Below are positions 8,770 to 21,400 of a stretch of 64,000 nucleotides of DNA, piece after piece. How positions within the stretch are numbered: position 1 is the stretch's first letter; every line of letters begins with the position of its first letter. The notes under the pieces were generated by a model. That model was not told the origin of the DNA, did no database searches, and worked only from the letters and a program-made list of their open reading frames with translations. Both the position numbers and the translations under genes were made by a program. Location: contig NC_049996.1 in NCBI RefSeq assembly GCF_000003815.2, positions 3,766,297-3,830,296 on the forward strand. Reading direction: 5' to 3'. This DNA is from Branchiostoma floridae. Its lineage: Eukaryota; Chordata; Leptocardii; Amphioxiformes; Branchiostomatidae.

Positions 8770-11700
8770 CTGAAAGTAGCAAGGTGAGGTTGTGGTAAGA
8801 GGTATTGACTTAGAATATAAAGGATTTGGGTTCTTATCCGAATGACTGTCGATTCCTTGAAATAAGATTTTACGGGGGAGGTAGCTGTTCCAGAGGGACG
8901 ACAAGATACTTGTTCTTGTGCCGATACAAACTAACAAACAATTTTTGTTGAAACTCCTGTATGTGTCGCCATCTTTGAGATTGTCATGGGTCAGGTCTCG
9001 CGTTATCACGACCACCTCTCGCGAGACTGACTCTGTCTCAGATGAAAGTGAGAACAACATGTACCTATTTTAGGTTAGTTGATGTCATTCGTCAATTTCC
9101 GACTGGGACCTAAACCAAGAGGCCATGTGCCTTGTTTAAGCTACACCATTGAGCATATGAAGGAACCAACGACACTTACTGATAAAAGTACGGACTATTT
9201 TAGTGCATGGACCTTTAGTGTCTATTTTGATGACGTAGGTTGTAACCCGTCAATTGAAGATGTAGATTGTGACCGGTCGACCCTTCATTTTGATGACGTA
9301 GGTTGTAACCCACCATTTTGACAACGTAGATTGTAACCCACCATTTCGATGACGTAGATTATTACCCACCATTTCTATCACTTAGGTTGAACCCCAAACT
9401 TTTGAAAACGTAGATTGTAACTCTTTGACGACATACTTTGTAACCCACAATTTTCCGACGTAGTCATAACCCGCCATCTTGATGACTTAGGTTAAAAACC
9501 ACCATTTTGATGACGTACTTTACCCCATGATTTATGACGTACCTGTTTGTCCAATCTGTCCACCGTATTCCTGGTGTACTCCACCTCTCCTCTCAGCTCC
9601 GAAGCGTCAAGATTAGATGTCGAGCTGTGCCTCGATTCCCCTGTAGAAAACGATCCAGAAACCCGCCATGTTTTTTTGACAAACGTTAACGAAAATGTTG
9701 CGAGGAAAAGCAAGACAAAGCTTAAGTAGAGGCGAAAGGGCAATGAGACATAGTGGAGTGGAAAGATGGAAAGTTTAGGAAAGATGCATACAGCACTGCG
9801 TGGCGGCTAGGCTACAGGTCTGCGAATGGCAATTATTCTGTGCGGGATCAGAAATATTCGGCCCTTTACTAACTCAGCCCAGGCAAGATGACCGAACACC
9901 CTGGTCAAGTCAGCACAACATTTAGATAATTTTGGGTAGGGTCAGGGCGAAGCCTATGACGTAATAATTAGGATAAGAGTTCTTAGTCGTATAAGCTCAT
10001 CCAAGAATTCAACTGCGCATGCGCAGGTCAAAGGTGAAGTGGCACATTTTTTGCCCTGACCATGCCAGGTATGTATAGGTACTACGTCAGTTTGTCCAAA
10101 ATTGTTTAGTTTATGTCTCAGGGGCTTCCAACTTTTTACCTACTCATGCGCAGTCAAATACGTGAAAGTGCTTATTTATGCCGAGCTGACCAGGTTGTTG
10201 GGTGGAGGTTATCTGATAAGGCGTAGGTCCCATTTCCGAATCGGGGCCCGGCCGGGATGTTTGCGGAAACGAAACATGAAACTGTTTGCCAAGGAATATA
10301 CACAAATTATAAGTTCTGTATGCTTTGTTGCCTTTCTTATCATATTTTTTTCGTTTCTGAAAGCTACCCGGCCGGGCCCCGGGTTGGGAATTGGGACCTA
10401 TGCCTTAGTCATGTGCCGAGTCGCTAAAGGGCCAAAGCTTCTTTGCATTCTGCTGCGCTCTACATATTTATTACTGATCGTCATGGTTACCAATGTCATC
10501 TAACGTCATCTCCCAAGGAACGGAACTTCGTCTGGTCTCGCCTGCATGCAAAAGGGTTTTCAAAAACAATGAGTTAAAGCCAAAACAGTTAAGCAAAGTC
10601 TTACACACAACAAAAGATCACTAGTTCTTGAAAGCTATCACTGTCTCCATCCTGGTTTAAATCAAGCTTCTAGCAGCCCTTCCACTGTTCAAGATGCGAG
10701 GAGGACGAAGCTATAGCCACTAACAGCAAACAGCGTGCAATAAAAGCTATCGCTGTCTTCAAAATCAAAATGGTTTTCTGTCACAAGCCTAAAGTAATGG
10801 CGACCCCTGTCGCCGTCCAAAAAACGTGCATCCAAAACTTTGCTAGTGCCAGTACACGTTTGTTTGATGTCATTCACCCAACAACATTATAGACACCATA
10901 TTGTTAAAGTTGTCAATTAAGACCAACAAATTATTATTGGTTACTACTTCAGTAACAAAAATCAATAGAAATATAGATATAAAAGTGTTAAGATCCTTTC
11001 AACGAGAAAACCAATTTGTCAAATTGCTGAAGTTTACTAGAACTTGTCGGAAAAATGTATAATTATTACTAGATTGGTATTTCGTACTTGGACTGTTATT
11101 GTTGTCTCTAGTCCGTTCTATGAAGTTTCGTTCGAAATCTAAAATGTGACAAAATACAACGTCCTAAACTTTTCACTTTGTTAAGCCAGTCCTTCCAATT
11201 AATAAAGCAAGGTAAGTTAGACATTTCCTACGTCAGTAACATATATCTTATGATATGTCAGCGTTTGAGGTTTGTCATTTTATTCTAAGAATGCAATAAA
11301 ATAGATAGCAAACATGATGTTTGTGAAACGCAATGCAAGTGCTCAATTTGTTACTGTAAACATTGTGGCACCAAAAGTGCACAATAGAAAATGCCATGAA
11401 ACAGCAAAAGCCAGGAACAATGATGAGTATATTGAAGTGTTGGAGAAATACAAATTCAAGGTCAAAAATTTACCTACCTTGCAAAAAAAAGACAAAAAAA
11501 TGCATATCACCATGCTGTATGTAAACCGAGAAAAAATCTTTGCAAAAAAGAGCATAAGGGACATTAACATTTATTATAATGTTTCACATCACGTTTGTTT
11601 GCACCATACTTACGGGGTCACCTGGTTACGCCACCATGAAAAACGACTTACAGATGGTTAATTGATATGAGTTGTATACAACAAGCTTAAAATGAAATGA

Positions 11701-14700
11701 ATGGACTTCTAGCATTGTCAACGTGGTTAATGTTTATATCTTTTGGTTAGCGTCGATGACTTGGAATCGAAAGGCTCTGGGTTCGAATCTTGACTGGCTT
11801 AAATGTCGTGCCCCAGGGGAAGACATCTTACACAAATTTCCCCACTTGACTCAGGTGGAAATAAACAACTTCGGTTACTGACGTTCTATCGAATAGTAGG
11901 TAAAATGAACAATTTAGATAAAGGCAAATATCAGGATGTAATCTTTACTCTATTTAATCTATGTTTGCTTTCATAATCTGTTTCTATGTGCATCATTATT
12001 GTTGTGTTCAATGTTTTATACTGTTGTATATGTGTAAAATATAGCCCCCTCTCCCGACCTTCGTTAAGCATAGCGTTATAGGTACAAAGTCTTTGTGTTT
12101 TTCCCTAAAACTAAGCCAACAAACAAAGACAAACAAAAAGGTTAGACTTGCCTGTTGATTGTATACTCAATTGTTTTAAGATCATTTATGTTAGTGGAAA
12201 TTTTCTGTTACAAATTTTATTTCTCGAAGCTATTTCAACAATCATAGAAATCAGGGACTAACAGTATTTCTTATGTCGTGTGGTAAAACACTCTGTATAT
12301 CCTCAGATAAAGTAAGAAAGTATTTTACTCTGTGTTATTCATATCATTTTATTCATGCTTTTTTAAATACGAAATAACCAAAATTAGCTCAACAGCTCGA
12401 AAGTGTAAAAAAAGTAAAATTTGATACCCGTCTGGGCATCGGTTTGTAAATGTTTTTGTACTAGTCCCGTCCTCGTTGAAAGAAAGTAGTCGTAAACTGT
12501 ATTATTGTCACAATGCTAGACATCCACTCATTACAACATAATCATCAAGTAATTAGAGAATAATTAGTAAAATGCAACAAAAAGGGTTAAACCTGCGGGG
12601 GTGTATGGTACAGTGAGGTAGTCCATGTCACCTGCGCCTGCGCCGGAGGACGGCGGCTGGAGGGCGGAGGGAGGCCGCCCGTACGCCGTCTCACAACACC
12701 CGAACGAGTACCGATGCCTCCTGCCCGACACCGGGCTACGCTTTCGGGACGGGAACTCAAAACTTCTGCTCTTCCACAAGCTGTTTTCGTCCTCCCCTCC
12801 ATCGACAAACCTGAAAATGGACGTTAGTTAGGGACTGTGACTTCCAACATTATGTTAACAATATTCAGGCTTGCCGATCCAAGATGGTGGATATATGACG
12901 TCATTTTCTGACGTCATATTGTCGTTGGTGTTAGCCTGGTAACCATGCCATCGTGACCATCCCAGTATCGCTACGGTGGTACGAGTTTGCCCGCCCGCCC
13001 AGATTACTGGCGTAAGCCGGGGAATTCTACGGGGCTGGTTAAAATCAACGGGCCGAAAGCAATTTTGGGTAGATACCTCATACCCGTTTTGTGGAAAATG
13101 AACGGTTACCAGGCTAAGTTGGTGTGTGTAAGTTGTGCTCTTGATATAAGACTAAATACGTCGATATATATGTAGAGTATAACTTGAGTCAAGTGACACT
13201 TTGCCCATGTGTGAATTTTGTCATATTTCAAAGAGGCAAAGTGGTATTTATTTTTCTGAACTAATAATACGTACCTCATACAATTGTGGAGGATTTTGAC
13301 ATTTACAAAGACCAACAGATACACAATGGAATTTTTGATTTCATGTCAAGGTTAGGACATAAAAAGACTAATAAAAATGAATTAAACAACCACTGATAAA
13401 GTATACAGAAATATGATCAAATACTACAGATGGCCTAGGTTAGGGTTCATTTATGTCCAACAAAGAAAGCAACAACGCTGACAGACTGTATGTTAAAAAA
13501 TAGAAACAATGAAGAATGATAAAAAACGTTACACGGGACAAAACAATGAGATTACATTTGACCAATGATCACCAATGATCTTTATAACATGCTTTTTTAA
13601 TGTCCAAGAAAGACAGCTAGGGTGTTTGAATGTTAGTAGACTTTATGTAAAAAAATCGAAGAAAATTAACGAAAGAACCACTGAGCAAACACTTTATACT
13701 GATGGCCAAAGTGTACGCATTTTCGATGTTCAATAAAGAAAGGTAGGATCTGGGGAACGTTGACATCTACAAAAAACAACAACAAATGGAAATGAATAAA
13801 TCAAACACTGAACAACTATGACCAACGCTTAATACTGATGGATAAAGTATGTGGTTATTTTTGGTCAACAATGGACTGCAAACTACGTGTTTTCAACGTT
13901 CAATTAAACGTTGAATTTCAATATTGATATACAGTATTGTAGTCTATGGTGTTCAAGAACAAGGAGGAATGATGATGGAATGAGGTACGAAGCACGATCA
14001 ATTCATCAGGGCCGCCGCATCGTACCGAATGGTTCGCCGCGCCTCTAGGCCAGTCATTCCTGTACTTCGTCTCCGGGAAGGAAACTCGAAAGCACGGCTG
14101 CCTGACCACCTATCGAACGTTTCCTCACTACCGTCTATCGATCTACATTCAAGACAAAATCTACATTTAGACAAGGTTATAAATATGGCGGCGCCCGTGG
14201 ACGCCAACGAAACCAATACAGGCAATGATTCTTCAAGATGGAGGAACGCCAGGGGTGAGGGGTTGAAGGTCAAGGGTCGTTTGCACTACACGAAGATCAG
14301 CCAGGTCCCATGATGCCTCGGACCGTCACGGGTTTGCGGCTTGTCTCGGAAGCCGCCATGTTGTCGTAAAATAGAGTGTAGACCTGGCTGATGTTTTTTT
14401 TTACCTAATGTGGCAGCCATGCATGTCGCATAAGACATACAACCACGGGAAGAGGGAGCCTTAAGACGCACACGTTACGTACACTACAAGCCGGGGTATA
14501 AAAGGACGTGGTTCGGATTGGTACGACGGACAAATGCGGCATTTAACACACAAAACGTTAAGATTGACGTATTAGTTACTGACCAAAAACTGCTACTGCG
14601 CACCCAAAATATAGATGCTTGAAACGTACATCCACGTTATACCGTACAACTAGCACACATCTTACTAACATAGACCCCCGGAAAATTGTCCAGATTTCAA

Positions 14701-17700
14701 CGGAAAAGAGATCAGTCTAAGAGTAAACCGTTCTAGTTAACCCAAATGTGACAGACGCCCACTCGTCTTCCACTAGCAATGCAAACGTATAATTGTGCAT
14801 GCACTTATCCCCATGTACTTGTAATAAGAGCTATTGTGGGCGCACATTTAAGACAACTAATTTCCTGTCAGTTACTTAAAAAACATGATATAAAAACGAT
14901 CAAATTGACTTTTCCTTTTTTCAACAGTAGCTGACTACGATTTTAAAGTCCTGTTATGCTAAACTATGCCTAAACATTTGGCTCACAAAGAAATTACTTA
15001 AATTTGATCTTTATATTCTTTATACCCTGTCCAGAGCTTATTAAAGACGACTATCACTTTTTGATTGTTTGCCACAAATATTCTATTATGCGCAATTCGC
15101 TGTACACGAGGCTATCATCTCACATACCGGGATCTACCACAATGAACGTAATAAATTTAAATACATAATGACATGTGAAAACCCCTGTATTGCATGCACA
15201 GGAACTATATTATAGAATTTTTAGAAGCTAGAAATCCCACCAATGATTGTAAAAGACCATTTTCATCCCATACTATCTGCCCTTGCATTAGGTAGTTCAG
15301 CCTTATAGAACTGTAGATATGTATTAGTAGATGCCATGCTTTGTACCTTGCACACTTGTTGTGCGATAAAAGTTATCAATCGTGTTGTGATAATTATATG
15401 TTGTCGTGTAGTGATATATAACCCTAACCTTGGACTGAGGTTCGTCGTTGAAGATTCTGGTAAAGAGTTCCTTGGAAGATTTAACCTTGGCGGTTTTGGT
15501 ACTCCCGGTTTTTCTTCTGGACTCTGCGGCGATGACGTAGCATCATCGTCATCTTCCAGTTCGTCATCTTCGCTAATCGACGGCAACTTCGGTACGTGGT
15601 CGGCCGCGTCCTGATCATGCTAATAAATGACAGAAATAATTTTCAATAAGTTAAAACAAACATATTTTGTCTACGATTCTCTATTTAATTGGTATCAGTG
15701 AATCATTTTTATGAGGTTGGGGAATACTATTATTCACAACTAGGAACCATATACAATCAACGTTTTGGTGACCTTCTGTCACCTTCCTGAAGGCAATACT
15801 GACTGGTAATATTCCACACAGACGCTAGGTGTCGCTACTATCAATGCGGTTCCAAACGCAAAAGTAATATCCTAGTCAAGGATTACGATTGTTACAGAAG
15901 CAAAGTTAGATATTGTCAAGCAGCAGTAAATATCGGTCATTATTGCCTTGGAGATGGTGACAGCGGGCTACTAAAGAGTTGACTGTTGATTGTATATAGA
16001 TTTTGGATGTTGCTATAGAAGTTTGCTATCCTGTATGATAAACAAATCGTACGTATAGTTCCACAAATTTAGGTCCAGTGACGTAGAGGACTTTTCATGT
16101 GACGTCAATGTGTCCGCCACCAGGTTGGCATCTTATTTGCATATAGATAAGTGAATCATTTTACAAGCGTTCAAACTTTTTCTGATCCTTTAAATCATCT
16201 AGATTTAAATAATAGTAGACGAATACACTAACGCAAAATGATGCTGTGCAGATTTGAACAACGGTCTCATGCAAATAAGGACACCATCATGGCGGTCAAA
16301 CCCTGCCTTCTTTTTTTTTATATGGCACGTGTGTGGAAATGTTCTACAAGCTTTGCCATAAAAGATATAAAAAACGCAAGGCTAGAAAAGGAAAGGGAAG
16401 GAGTTCCTGTAAATATAAAGTAGAAAGTTATTTGCAACTGTCGTCCATTACAAAATGAGAAGAAAAAGCATCATTGTTACAAGCAAAGGAGTTGGTGACA
16501 TGTTATTTGATAGTTATTGCAAGTTTATTACAGATGGCAAAGCTATATGAAAGTTAATAACTATATCATGTAGGTGTTATTTCCGGACACTGTCAGTGAC
16601 ATAGGGTATCTTCTTACCATTCGAACGAATGGTTTATTGTAATAACAGGGATAAGAGGGACAGTGCGATTGTGTTGCAGACACTATGTAAACAGACCTTT
16701 CAGGATCTATTCTCAAACTCGTCGCAGTAATTTACTATCCAGTCAAAGAGAAGTTAGAAGTTAAAGTTTCTATGCAATCAGCTCAGTGTAGCCTAAAGAA
16801 ATACTTTCGAGGGAATGCAAACATTTAATACAAGTCAGCAGGGTTTTTAGTAGCAAAGCATCAACTATATTGTGATCGTTTTGAACACACACTTATGTTA
16901 CACCAACACCTTAGGCTATTATGGAATTATGATTTAGTAATGGAAAGTAAGGTTGCTATCCATGTCAGTAGTTCAATGACGTTTCAGTACAAACAAATTG
17001 TAAATCCAAATAAAAAAAAGAAGTAAACTTCAAGTTTCAAGAATCTGGCAGTCAAAATTGTGTTTTTGGTGACGCCTCAGGGGCGGATCTGATGACGCCG
17101 TTGCCAACTAACATGGCCGTCTTTGTGAACCTCTGTCTATCTCTATGTCATTGCCTGTATGCACCTCACCTGGTTAGTGATGGCTTAGAAGGACGTTGAT
17201 GTATGTTAGCATGCTATTCTACCGTGCACTATCTATAATTTCCGAGAGGTTTAGGAAAGCCTCATTGGTTACTAATGCAGGCCTGGTTATGCTATTAGGC
17301 AAAGGAGAGCTAGTGAAGAAGCGGTGTTATTGACTTCAGCAAGATGTCTTTGTTTACCTTCCTGGTATAACTCCGTGATCTCTATATGTTCGGGAATGAA
17401 AGTGGCGGGGATAGAATCAGACAACGTTAATGATGTTAAAATGATATATGGCAACGTCGTATAAATGAAACGTTGAGATAGCACTTGTGTCGGTGACTTA
17501 TTTAAACTTTATGAAAAGCCACTTGAACAGTTTAGATAGACTTAACCTTGTTATAATGAGATATAAAACTTTACGTTACATTCTGAAAAATGGAATGTGC
17601 TGTAAGACTTATCAAAATCATACAGATTCGAACAACGAGGTTGTGGTACATAGCTATTACAGAAATCTTTAACATATTTATAACTGCAATCCAGGTTTAG

Positions 17701-18427
17701 GTTAGTAAACTTAAAGCTTTACTGATGATTTTGTATCTCTGAAAAATAATATATCGTACCTGAGTACAGCCCAACTATGTCAACAGTTTAAAGATTTATA
17801 AGTGCCAAATCTTATTTTTCCTCAGGTTTTGTATATTCTACAGTTTTATTTACCAGGATTTGTTAAAGAAAAAAATCTAATTCCCACAGGCCTAATAGTC
17901 CCTTTTGTGTTTTAAACAATAGTGTGATAAGACGAAATCATTCTGCTATTTCAACGAAAGTTTCGAATTTGTGTTTCGTTCTTGTGCTTACTGGATGAAC
18001 GGTACAATACATTGGACAACCAGACACTCGAGATACAAACATGGATACAAACAACAATACCAACATACACAGCATATACTGTTTTTATCAACGAATCTGA
18101 GGCAACAAATGTGCATTACCTCCTCTCCTGTGTCACATCCGTCCCTGAGGTTAAAGGTCAAGTCATGCCTGACGTCCCTTGTCAACTTCTGGAAAAACTC
18201 CGGATACAGCTTGAATACGTCCTTCAGCTTCGGCAACTGGATGAACTGGAGGTCACAATAGGTCAGGGCCTTGACGTCCCCGTTCGACTTGGACACGTTA
18301 TCCACCGCGTCCAGATCCGCCCCAAACAAGTCTCCTTTTCCTGTGTTGGAAGCAAAAATTATTTCAAATGATGGTTGTAAAACGTCTGTCTCTCCTCTGC
18401 AGCTGTGTGTGTGTGTGTGTGTGTGTA

Positions 18428-18459
<32 letters not shown>

Positions 18460-21400
18460 TGTGTGTGAGGGAGAGTTAGTGTGCGTGTGTGTTCAAAATG
18501 GACACGTTGTCAACCGCGTCCAGATCCGCCAAAAACAAATCTCCTTTGCCAGTGTATTGGAAGCATCAATAGAGTACATTCGAATATTCCAGTTACGGCG
18601 GCCATTTTGGATTTTCCTGGGCCATTGTACTGAAACGACTCTCGTTATGAAAAATAGTTGTAACGTTTGAATTTGAGGCCTTTACATCAACAGCGTCCAG
18701 ATCCACCCCAAACAAGTCTCCTTTCCATTTGTTGGAAACATCAATAGAGCCAATAGTTATGGCGGCCATTTTGGATTTTCCTGGGTCATTGCACTGAAAC
18801 GTGGCTCGTTATGAAAATGGTTGTAACGAGTTTAAAGCCTTTGCATCAACAGCGACAAGATCCGCCCAGAACAAGTCTCATTTTCCTGTGGTGGAAGCAT
18901 CAATAGTCAATTCTAGTTCAGCGACCATTTTGGATTTCCCGGGGTCATCCATGGTCATTGGACCAAAACGAGGCTCGTTAATATGAAAGAAATGGTTGTA
19001 ACGCTAGAGTTTGACGCCTTGACATCAAGACCCAACCAAAACAAGTTTCCTTTTCCGGTGTTGGAAGCAACAATAAACGCCTTAATATTTAGATTTCAGT
19101 TCGCATGTGCGGGCAACAGGACTTCTGGTTAAAGGTCCCTTGGTTGTAAGCATTTCGCCATTTTGCATGCGCCATTACGTATACGTTACTACTTACCGCA
19201 GCTCCATTTCTTACTTAAGCAGATTTAAGTGGAAAAGTGTTGCATGTTTGAGCCCCTGCCTGCTTGTTATGTTATACTGATAATGGTACTATAGAAAGAT
19301 CAGCAATGTACCCACCTAAAATAGCAAGTACCATACCGTTCCTTAGGATTTCTAAGGAACCACTGCAGACAAAGTACATCGTTGTCATAGCATCTCCGTG
19401 TCTTACTAAGTACTCCCCTGGCGCGCAGAATGTAGTCTTTATGTGTAGACTCAAGGACCTTGTGAGACAAGAAATCTTCTTAAGTCACAAATCAAACTAT
19501 GTAATTAGAAACTGTAAAATGTACAAGCAAATACATCATGCTCACTCTCACATTGGACTTGCCTGTCAAACACATATTTTACTCAAACTCATTCATAAAT
19601 ATGCTGACCAGCCCCTTTAGTTATGTCCTACCCTTTGCTACAATATGTAATTCAACACCTGATGTTGTTTACTACTTTGCCAGTAACCATGGTGATGGCC
19701 TCTGGTGTGCCTCATTGAACTTATTTTTTAAATTGAAGAAAAAACGGAGCAAACATTGATTTATTTTGTAAAGGTAAACATATTGACAGAAGGTACATAA
19801 CAATGGACATCAGATACCCAGTTGCAAAACACTTATGTTCATGGGTCGATGATTGTTGGCCATTCAAATAGTAAAAAAAAAGTCCTGGTTGTTTCAGTGA
19901 GTGGGCAATAGGTTCAGCACAGGCTGAAAGATATATGGTAATATACACTAGTAGTTCAAGTTATCTTAACAGTAGATTAGTACCTTAAACAACCCTGACT
20001 TGCGTTTTCGAAGAGAGGCAGAGACAGGATCTCCTTGTGCATGTGCATGGCGATGTCTGCTCGTAACTCGTCAGGAAAGTCTTTCATCATCTAAAACGGG
20101 AAAAGGTAATCAACAATTCAGTTTATATATGAATAGTTTTCTCTAGTTAAATGAAACTGATCCATGGGTCCAATGCTACTGTATCATTATAACTCATACA
20201 CACCGGGGTTGTAGTTGTAGTAAAACATTTAAGATGGTGGTTCCGTGTTTCAGAAGAAACATCTCAAGAATTTTCGATAATCCACCACAATTTTCGATAC
20301 GATTAAAGGTCCTTCCCGGTGTAAGTGGATGGAAAAAATCTACATGACCGGATATGCAACTTATATTCTTTAGTATAAAGCTGGTATTTTACACTTTTAA
20401 ACCAGGTATACAAACAAACAGCAAACAAACAAATACAAAAAGCAAACAAATAAACACTCTGCCCTGATCCAGGAATAATGGACATTTACTGTTTCGTATA
20501 AGATTTATTTATGACTTTTCATTCGTTTGTACCTGTATTGTACGGACTCCAAGAAGAATAGTGGAACGAGATATAGCGTTAACACTTATAGAGATCCAAA
20601 TAAAACAAACAAACAAACAAACAAGATGTACATACATCGACTTTGTCTATCCCATGGTTTTCCGACCAGTGCGCCTGGAAGTATTCCAGCATCCTTGTCT
20701 TGAGCGCTTTGGGGATGTTGTGCAGCTTGGTGAACTCTTTCAGGTCTTTAGTCTTGGTGTGGTACTCGGACCGTCTGGAGTAAAGCCTCTGGATGATTGC
20801 CGTTACGTTACCGAACACCGCCGCATGCATCAAGGCTGTAAGAAAATAAATACATTTCTCGCATTTCTCATGCAAATGATACCTAATTTGAATAATTAGT
20901 ATATCATTTGCAAATCGCTATCATAGCATTATGTTTGTCTTAATCAATGTTGCTCACAAGTCAGAAATCATGAAAAGTGACCAATCCTCTTTTGCATTAT
21001 CATCAGAGAAAAATGCTCCTGCAGTTCTCTAAAAGGTGGCTAGGAGGCCCCAAACTATATCACTGTTTCCTGGAAATTGACCATGGCATGGCCAAAACAC
21101 CCAAAAATTGTAACCAGCATTTCTACTGAAGTACTATAGAAATCAACTGTAGAAAGCCAAGTGTATAAAGGAATAAGAGATTACACGGAATGATCAAACT
21201 GACATCTCATAGGGTCATAATAATTTCACAAGAACAGGTTAAATGTTTGTAGAATGTAACTTGTTTACCTCCAATCATCATTGTACACACAGAAAATATC
21301 TTCTCAGCATTGGTGTTGGCGGAAACGTTGCCGAAGCCAACGCTGGTGAGACTGCTTAATGTAAAGTAGAGCGCTGCAACGGAAAAAATGTGTGGACAAT

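Noticed and set aside
11314-11661. 115-codon plus-strand open frame in intron 15
   Set aside because: AT-rich, no family features and no splice signals; probably chance.
12625-12831. 68-codon plus-strand open frame
   Set aside because: It is the antisense shadow of GC-rich exon 15b.
17287-17484. Minus-strand frame ending in a donor-like CAGGAAG/GTAAAC in intron 13
   Set aside because: No usable upstream AG acceptor, no match to ELK channels, and exons 13 and 14 already join in phase.
18403-18480. Z-DNA or regulatory role for the GT tract
   Set aside because: Simple GT microsatellites are common; nothing else supports a function.
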